Origin: Zonotrichia leucophrys gambelii
Lineage: Eukaryota; Chordata; Aves; Passeriformes; Passerellidae
Direction of reading: 5' to 3'
NCBI RefSeq assembly: GCF_028769735.1
Contig: NC_088177.1
Span: 37,782,870-37,846,869 of the forward strand
Length of the DNA: 64,000 nt
Part shown: positions 56,961 through 64,000 of the stretch, piece after piece
Numbering within the stretch: position 1 is the stretch's first letter
How the letters are laid out: the number at the start of each line of letters is the position of its first letter
Made by a program: the position numbers and the translations under genes
The notes under the pieces: model-generated
Told to the model about the DNA's origin: nothing
Databases searched by the model: none
What the model saw: only the letters and a program-made list of their open reading frames with translations

Positions 56961-57120
56961 ACGTTCCAAAATCGGCTGGGAAAAAAAAAATATATATAAA
57001 CGTAAAAATCTGGTCACCTTCGTCTTTTGAGATGTTTCTGTTTGTGTTTTATTCTGAACTTGCTGCAGCTTTACCCTTGCTTATGCTTTGCCCTTACACT
57101 TAATTTATCCATCCTGCCTG

Positions 57121-57254
57121 CCTGCAACTCTTATGGGCCATTAATAAATGAGAAGATTTAGTTTGGAAACAAGAATTTCACTCCACCTGTAACTCTTATG
57201 AGCCATTGAACAACAACGAGAAGATTTAGTTTGGAAACAAGAATTTCATTTTAC
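57121..57254. repeat. ~65-bp imperfect tandem duplication
   Basis: AACTCTTATGGGCCATT at 57126 and AACTCTTATGAGCCATT at 57191 each lead to the identical AGAAGATTTAGTTTGGAAAC and AAGAATTTCA. Confidence 0.93.
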
Positions 57255-59395
57255 CGTTCTTTGGGTTTTTTGGTGGCTGTTCTTGTTTGCACAGATATTT
57301 TTTCTGGTTTCCAGGGATCCAGGTAATCCCTCAGCCCCATTCAGCAGATGACAAGCTCTGGTGCCATAAATCAGACTGCATGTTGTTGTAGCAAGGCCCA
57401 GTGTGAACTAGCAGCATATTAGCCAATATCCAGATATTAACCAATATCTGAAATTTATATAACACAGGCTTGAAATGAGCTGTGTGAATTGAGCATTGCC
57501 TGGTGAGACAGGTGTGAGGAAGCCTTCATCCTGGGGAGCAGTTGGCATCAGTAGGATTGGGCTGGAAAATGGATCCAAGTCCTTGGATTTATATTTTCTG
57601 ACTGATTACCAAATTCCACACTTTACACATTACCATTCAAAATTCTTTTTCTGTTGTCCCTGAGAACTTAATAGGTCTCTGTGCAGTTCCCCTCATGCTT
57701 GGTGCTGTCCAGTGTTGCTGCCATGCTGTTTGGTAGGCACAGACTTCACCTTTTTTGCCAATTTTTGGGTGAAAATTGCAGCAACTTTGCAGGCTTTGGG
57801 GACATTGAGACTGGTACTGCTCTATCAGGTTTTTCAGCACTGCACCTGGATCCACAAATGTGTGAAGGAAAGAAAAGAGGTCTTCCAGTGACTCGTCTGC
57901 ATCCATTTTTTCAAGCTTGGAATTAAATAATGGGATGAGGAGCTGTACTCCAGGGTATGGAATTTTAAAAGTGCTACAATGAGCACGGAGGAATAGAGTG
58001 ATTTAATGCCAGTAAAAGTTCCAGAGAGGTTTTGATTTTAGCTCTGATGTGTCATTCAGTAGGTGACTCGTGGAAAACCATAATGTCTTGCAGAACTTTT
58101 TATGTGACTTTTAATTTTATAGTGGTTATTTCATGGCACTTCCTTTAAGTCTTAATTTGAAGTGTATGCAGTAAGGCAGGTTACTTCAAACCTAGAGCAG
58201 AGCTGCTGATTCTGTGCAATAGGTAACAGCTGTTTAAATTTTTTGGAGAGCACAATAAATGCAAGACCTAGTTCAACATTGATGAATTCTTCATTAAATG
58301 GCAGCAAGAATGTTGATCAACATCTCCTCAAAATGCAAAAGAATTCAAGTTTTCAGTAGTGAAGATTCAGAATTAGTCCAGTAAAGTCGTATTATATAAT
58401 GTAAACTCTAATTGAAATCCTGGGGCAGGAAACAAGGTGGTTGTTTGAGGGTAAATTGCCTTTTTTTTTAATTTTACATGAAAGTAAGAGGCAGAATCAG
58501 TGTGTTTGACAGACTCATGTGTGTTGTACTTGGCAGATAAAGTTTTATAAACACATTTGTGGAGTGTCTGGCAAGTGAGTTGGAATTGTTTCCTAGAAAC
58601 AGAAGCAAAAAATTCTGGAAGAAGGAGGAAGTTTGAAAATTCCTTATTTTTCAAACCCCTACTTTTCTCAGTGAAGACACCAGGAAAGGCAGAACAGAAA
58701 TAAGCCATAAATAAATGCTGTCAAGCTGCAGTTCCTGGCGGAGCTGAAAGCAGCAGTGACAATTTCTGCCATTCTTTTGGAGCCAAGTGAGCTGAACAGC
58801 AAACTGAGAGCGCAGCAGAGCTGCTGGCAGGGCTCAGGCACGGGCTGTGTCCAGAGGGGAGGCTTTAAAAACAAACAGAATGAAATTGTGCTTGGTGATC
58901 CCTGTTAGAGTGAGGATGCTTCGGCTGCTGCAGAAGTGACCACAAGGTTAGTGAGGGCCAGGAGGGGCTTCAGCAGGGCATGACCCCCTCAAAGGGCCAG
59001 GTTATATTTGCTTTATCACAGCCAGAACCTTTATCATCCTCATGCCTGCTTTATTTCTGAGTGTTCTGTGTAAACTGTGCCTCGTTTGCTGCATTTTGGG
59101 GGATGCTCTGCCTTGCCCAGCATATCTCTGCCTCTCCTCCTACTGCTGTGCTCTTTGTTACACTTCTGTGATTGTGGTTTGATCATTTAATCTGACATTT
59201 TCTTCTTTATTTTTTTATTGACAAATCTTAAAACCCATACACCTCATCTGCCACTTTTTCTACAGCTTCTCCAGCAAGCTTTGACATACAGAGGGCAGCA
59301 TGGAATATCTAAAGCTTGATTTTTCAATTTTGTTTTTTAGTTATCCTCAATATGTCTTCCCTTGGCTGTTGGTTTTAACTGTCCTTTGTGGATTC

Positions 59396-60172
59396 TGTTA
59401 AGAATAAGAAGCTTGACTAGGCCAATATTCAAGCAGCAATCAATTTATTAATTAATATGGTAAAGTTTGAGCAATACAGCACTGGGTACAGTGGGGGAAG
59501 TTTTCCCTCCAACTGCACACTGATAATTGATGGTTACAGGTATTTATAGGGGTACTCATCAGGTTTTTTCAGCAGTTTCTATTTCCAATCTTTTACTCAT
59601 CAGCAATTTTTATTCCAAATTATTACATCACAATTCTATACACTATTGTGATTTTAATTTCTCAGGATGTTTCTCAAAGGAGTATCCCCAGATGGTGACG
59701 GTCCAGTTTCTGAAAGAAGAAAGATGAATCCCATCTGGTGGGGTCCAGCTCCCCAGATGTGTGTCCACCTTTTAATTTCAGAGACTATAAATCTCATAAC
59801 AGTGATGTCCAGCTTCCCTTTCATTGAAACCATAAACCCTTGAGGTGATGTTCATCTTCCTTTCTCAGGCTGGTTTTCTCTGCTTCAATAAGGCGTGAGA
59901 TACAAGCATATTTCCTTCATATATATTCTAAAGCTATAGTTTCAAGGATACAAGTAATATTCTAAAATTATACTTCAAAAGGTTATTATTGCAGAGCCCT
60001 TTATGGATTAAATGCAAGCAAAAAGCAGCATCGTTAACACCTTAATTCCAACACTCCTAAATCAACCAGGGTTAATTGCAAACAAAAGATAGGTTCAAAG
60101 GCCTTTTTCCATTCTTTATTCTCCTCAGTTATTATTAGAATTCGCAACTGTCCCATTGTCAGCGTCCGCACA
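59396..60172 (-). mobile_element. Possible solo LTR, ~777 bp
   Basis: On the minus strand the block runs TGTGCGGACGCTGAC ... TTGGCCTAGTCAAGCTTC ... TTCTTAACA, giving TG...CA termini. A minus-strand AATAAATTGATTGCTGC lies about 60 bp from the 3' end, as a polyadenylation signal in R/U5 would. It is AT-rich and distinct from its flanks. No convincing target-site duplication is seen and the family is not identified. Confidence 0.45.
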
Positions 60173-60379
60173 TTTGGCATTCACAAGTACACACATCACC
60201 TGTTTGTACCTGACACAAAACACAGCTTTGCATCTCACAGTTCCTATTTAAATTTGCTTGCAAAAAAAACCCAACTTTGCTGGTTTAATATTGATGAATG
60301 GAAGATGAAGAGCTAACCCACGAGATGTGTTGTGTGAAGACAGAAGGGGAAGGCAGAATGCCCTTTCTGTAACTTCATT

Positions 60380-60700
60380 CTGTTCTCGATGTGTTTAGCA
60401 GCATTTATTAAAGGGAATCCCGCTTTGCCCCCTTATAATGAAGAGATGCTTTTGTCTGAGCTATCAAACGTTTAAAACCGGTGTAATAAACATAATCCTT
60501 TTGTAACCTCCTCTGTTGTGCAACAAACACATTTTCAACATCAAAGTTGATTATTAGCATAGCCGCTTCCTCAAAAGCCACTTGGGAAGCAGCGCATTGC
60601 AAATCGCTGCCTTTCAGCTAATCGCCATGCATATGCAAATCCCATCGAGCTGTTTGCTCGGGGGGCCGGATTAGCGGCTGCATTCAGCTCCAAAAGCCTC
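60380..60700. promoter_or_regulatory. Candidate developmental enhancer (octamer and OTX-type motifs)
   Basis: Unique, balanced sequence with a perfect POU octamer ATGCAAAT at 60633-60640 and GGATTA (OTX/bicoid type) at 60668-60673. TAATCG, GATTATTAGC and several retained CpGs (TCAAACGTTTAAAACCGG, GCCGCTTCC, GCAAATCGCTGCC) are also present. AGAP1 neighbours GBX2 in other amniotes, so long-range enhancers in its introns are plausible. Conservation was not tested. Confidence 0.35.
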
Positions 60701-61143
60701 CCTGGATGCGGGGGGTGCAGTGCTGGCATTCCCCTCGGAATTCCTGCACCAGCAAACCTCCAGCCGAGCTTAGGAGATTGCGGTTTTCCTTCCTCCTTCT
60801 CTGCAGAGAATCTTTAATTGTGTATGATGAACTTGGAAATGGGGGGTTCGGTCTGATGAGGTGGTGCTGCACAAGGCAACTGTGCCCACCAAAGCTGGGG
60901 CTTCTTCCTCTACAAGAACAGCATTGTGTGGTTTTGGTCAAATATCTGTACAACTTTATCTGTAGGCTCCTCCTCTCATTTCAGTTTCTGTTGTTGGCCA
61001 GTCTTAAACACTGAGACTGCTGTTCTCTGCATCAAACTCTTCCCTTTTTACTTTGTACTCTTCCTTCTCTTTTACTCTTCCTTTCCTCTTTACTGGAGTT
61101 CTGTGTGAGCCAGACACAGCAAGGTCAGGTCCTGCCTGCTGCG

Positions 61144-61650
61144 GGATCTGGTCAATACTTTGTGGAAAAGACAAAATCCAGCACAAAATCATTTTGTGCA
61201 ATGCAAAATCCTGCTGCAGGATCTGGTCAGTATTTTGTGGAAAAGAGAAAATCCAGCACAAAATCATTTTGTGCAATGCAAAATCCTGCTGCAGGATCTG
61301 GTCAATACTTTGTGGAAAAGAGAAAATCCAGCACAAAATCATTTTGTGCAATGCAAAATCCTGCTGCGGGATCTGGTCAGTATTTTGTGCAAAAGAGAAA
61401 ATCCAGCACAAAATCATTTTGTGCAATGCAAAATCCTGCTGCAGGATCTGGTCAGTATTTTGTGGAAAAGAGAAAATCCAGCACAAAATCATTTTGTGCA
61501 ATGCAAAATCCTGCTGCGGATCTGGTCAGTATTTTGTGCAAAAGACAAAATCCAGCACAAAATCATTTTGTGCAATGCAAAATCCTGCTGCGGGATCTGG
61601 TCAATACTTTGTGGAAAAGAGAAAATCCAGCACAACGTCATTTTGTACAA
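61144..61650. repeat. 75-bp minisatellite, 7 copies, each with two hairpins
   Basis: GGATCTGGTCA recurs at 61144, 61219, 61294, 61369, 61444, 61518 and 61593, spaced 75, 75, 75, 75, 74 and 75 bp. Each full unit has the inverted repeat GCACAAAATCATTTTGTGC (first at 61181-61199); most also have ATCCTGCTGCAGGAT or a near copy. Because 75 is divisible by three, long frames open on both strands; they break at the 74-bp unit and are artefacts. Confidence 0.96.
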
Positions 61651-61924
61651 CTCAAGAGATGAATCTGCAGCACAGAGCTGTTTTTGAGCAGCCTCTGTAG
61701 ATTTTGGGTACTTCTTTAGCTTGGTCTTTCCACAGGTACCAGTGTGGGATCTGTGTGGACTTGTTTCAGCAGTGCATGCTGTGTTTTGGTGAGGAAGCAA
61801 GCTCAAATCAGGGAGGAAAATGAGCTGGCAGATGGATGGGACTGCATGTGCTGCCTCAGTTATGAAAATGATCCCAAATATTAAATGTGAACACAGGGGC
61901 TCAACGTGTTTTATTAAAGGGTTA

Positions 61925-62070
61925 GGAAAACTGGGGGACTCTTGTACTTCTTGATGTGGCACTTGGAGATGTGGTTAGTGGTGGCCTTGGCAGTGCTGGG
62001 GTAATGCTTGGACTTGATTTCAGAGGGCTTTTCCAGCCTAAAGGGTCCTGTGATTCCTGTGATCCCTGAC
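61925..62070 (+). mobile_element. CR1 LINE 3' fragment
   Basis: CTTGATGTGGCACTTGGAGA, GGTTAGTGGTGGCCTTGGCA, GGCTTTTCCAGCCTAAAGGG and CCTGTGATTCCTGTGAT, a sense CR1 ending in its terminal octamer-like repeats. Confidence 0.9.
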
Positions 62071-62639
62071 AGTCTCCATATGTGACTTCATTATTCCCTG
62101 CAACTTTCAAAACATCAAATTAAATTTTTGAATACATTCAGATTCTGATAGAAGACATTTTTTGGAACATATTTGTCGTCTGTGACAAGTGCATTCCCTC
62201 AGCAACCTCTGTGGAGTGCTGACTTATGGTCTTTAGTTCACAAATTATTATAAGGCTGCTACATGACTAAAATGGAATAGTTTTGTTAACAAATGTGTAA
62301 ATGTTTGTTCCTTTTAGTTTCAGCACAAGATCCTTTTGTGTCAGGTAACTTCTGCACTGTCTCAACTTTGAAAAGGCTGAAGGTGGCATTCAGAGCCACA
62401 GAACCAATTTTAATTTAAGGCAGAGGTTTGTTTTTCTTCAAGCTCTATCTGCACTTAATGAAAGAACATTATTGGCAGATGCTGAAGAAATATTTTTTCC
62501 CATAGAAAATTGGATTTGGGGCATAAAACTTGTTAATGTTAATAAAGACAGGTCATTACTGGTCTCAAGTCAGCAATGCAAAGTGCAGGAGATGGAGTGC
62601 TGCTGGTGGCACTCGTGCTGCTGCTCCTTGGGTGTGAAA

Positions 62640-62890
62640 CAAGCGCTGGTGAGGAGTAAATCAGCCCGAGTGGAGCGCACACACAAAGGCCTCTCTGCCA
62701 TCATTTATGCCCCTCCTGATGCCTGATGCACTCACTTGTGTCTTAGGCTGGTAATTTACAGTCTCCCAGAAAGGTGTGTTTAGATTTAAGCTGTGCAGTA
62801 GTGTAACTAATGAGAAATAGAGGGGAATTTATAGCACTCGGTGATTGATTGGCCAAGTACCTCGACGTTAATTGAAATCTGAGGACTCCC
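62640..62890. promoter_or_regulatory. Possible conserved noncoding element
   Basis: Unique sequence with GGTAATTTACAG, GTAACTAATGAGAAATAG, GTGATTGATTGGCC, CTCGACGTTAATTGAAAT and a low level of decay. No repeat family is recognised. Inference from texture only. Confidence 0.28.
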
Positions 62891-63339
62891 AGCTGTCTTT
62901 CAGTTAAAAAAAAAATTAAATAGGGGGAAAAAAAAGTGTTTTTGGAGTAGTGAAACTATTGCTTTGTAGCATTTCTGGAGAACATGGTTGGGGTGAAAAG
63001 GTGGGGTTCCCTGAAGAGTGGACGGGCTGTTTGCTAATCACCTGCAGGCACTGGCTGATCTGGCACTCTCACTGAGCTTTTACAGTCCCACTGGGCCTTC
63101 AGGTGTCTTTCCCTGGGAGTCTGGCCCCAGTTCCACCTGGAATTGGCTGTGGAGTCAGCACCTTGTGCTGCTGTGCCCTAACAGGGGCACTGAGGCCTAA
63201 CTGTTGTGTGACAAATGATCAGGATAAATACTCAGCTTTAATCTCTCACTGTTTAACCAGAGCACACAGCTCTCTCCTCTGCTGTCATCCTCTAAATGCA
63301 CCGTTCTTGTGCAGCTCAGTCTTGTGAAAATGTCTAAAT

Positions 63340-63520
63340 TTTCCCATTAAGTGCTTAAAAAGTAATAAAACTAAAGCCATTAGCCTTCACTCGTCAGATC
63401 TGTATCAAGAGAAATATTCTTGGGCGCCATAAATCTGATCAAGTGTTCGACATTTATATCATTCGACTTCATTCTCTGGAAATGGACCTTTGAAGGTAAA
63501 TTGCATTAAGTAGGGCAGTT
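63340..63520. promoter_or_regulatory. Possible conserved noncoding element
   Basis: AGCCATTAGCCTTCACTCGT, GGGCGCCATAAATCTGATCA and AGTGTTCGACATTTATATCA form a non-repetitive, CpG-retaining block with homeodomain and HOX/CDX-type ATAAA cores. Inference from texture only. Confidence 0.25.
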
Positions 63521-64000
63521 TAAATTTTTAATACAATCTTATTGTAACTGTTAGCAAATGATTAAAGTGCAAAGGGGGGGCTTATGTGTTTTGGGAGATT
63601 TATGTGAAATGCTCCATGATGCTTCTATTCTGGCAGGGAACTGCTTTTGTGACAGCTGGATGTGCATAAACCCACATACCCAGAGGATTTTTAGCTTGTA
63701 GTGGTGGAGGAGATGCCTTCCTATGTGCTGCTGGATTTCTGGAGGGTGTTTTGGGAGCAGGGTTTATTCCACCTGCACTGTGGTGATGGTAACACAGCTT
63801 AACTCTTTTTCCAGCAGGCCTCGGTGTGCCTGAGGGGTGGATTGTGATAGCTCAGTGGGCAGCGAGCTCATGGGCTGAGGTGGTTTATTTAATCTTATTT
63901 AGGTGCTTGGTAGTTTGTTTTGAGGGTGATTTTTCTTTAAAGGACAAGAACATTCTCTAGCTTGGGTTTGGTGAACAGCATGGATAAGTTGTGCTGCAGA

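Larger units (their letters stand above)
52453..64000 (+). other. AGAP1: AGAP1 intron, at least 11.5 kb, runs off the window
   Basis: The donor is GTACCC, phase 1. No acceptor followed by the expected VAQKIVATRKKQQ-type coding sequence is visible. It contains CR1 fragments, a 10-bp-period array, a CpG-dense segment, an LTR-like element and a 75-bp tandem array. Between these lie long unique stretches (53131-54307, 54936-56260, 57255-59395, 60173-61143, 62071-64000) without supported exons. Confidence 0.85.

Noticed and set aside
61004..61700. Open frames on both strands and a CRISPR-like look of the 75-bp array
   Set aside because: The repeats are directly contiguous with no variable spacers, and the frames exist because 75 is divisible by three. 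This is a minisatellite.
52453..64000. The next AGAP1 exon (VAQK...RKKQQ...)
   Set aside because: No acceptor followed by such coding sequence is visible, so it should lie to the right of the window.

Overview
This is a piece of a bird nuclear genome, most probably a songbird. The bird call rests on about 27 CR1 LINE 3' fragments on both strands, solo LTRs of avian type and a nuclear copy of avian-type mitochondrial ND2. The songbird call is weaker and rests on how the LTRs look to me. The window has no operons, CRISPR arrays, rRNA or tRNA genes that I can support.

One gene runs through the window on the + strand: AGAP1, the Arf GTPase-activating protein with a GTPase-like domain, PH domain and ankyrin repeats. 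Five consecutive coding exons are visible at 26569-26627, 30710-30797, 45048-45133, 48605-48746 and 52318-52452. They join in frame with consistent intron phases (entry phase 1, then 0, 1, 0, 1, 1). They encode the end of the N-terminal segment and nearly all of the GTPase-like domain: P-loop GNLASGKS, switch-like RDEGG, VGTQD, and the ETCA element. AGAP1 is preferred over AGAP3 because of the signatures [30 protein letters not shown] and YYSRMANYRNTSEIP, and because the introns are large. The first coding exon should lie upstream of the window, and the linker, PH, ArfGAP and ankyrin exons downstream. About 99% of the window is therefore intron.

Layout: 1-26568 is the 3' part of a very long upstream intron. 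It is rich in tandem repeats: a 21-copy GC-rich minisatellite at the left edge, an AT desert, two LTRs, a 1-kb degenerate array, a 2.57-kb G-rich minisatellite, an (AAT)35 run, a 428-bp polypyrimidine tract and a minus-strand LTR. The intron at 26628-30709 holds CR1 fragments and the ND2 NUMT, which ends about 145 bp before exon 3. The 14.25-kb intron at 30798-45047 holds CR1s, an LTR-like element, a CR1-born 41-bp minisatellite and low-CpG-depletion unique sequence that may be conserved. The introns at 45134-48604 and 48747-52317 carry mostly CR1 fragments. The intron from 52453 to the window end carries a 10-bp-period array, a 100-bp CpG-dense segment with a CTCF-like motif, an LTR-like element, a 75-bp hairpin-bearing tandem array and several stretches that look like developmental conserved noncoding elements.

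Most long open frames in the window are by-products of stop-free tandem repeats or CR1 sequence and are not genes.
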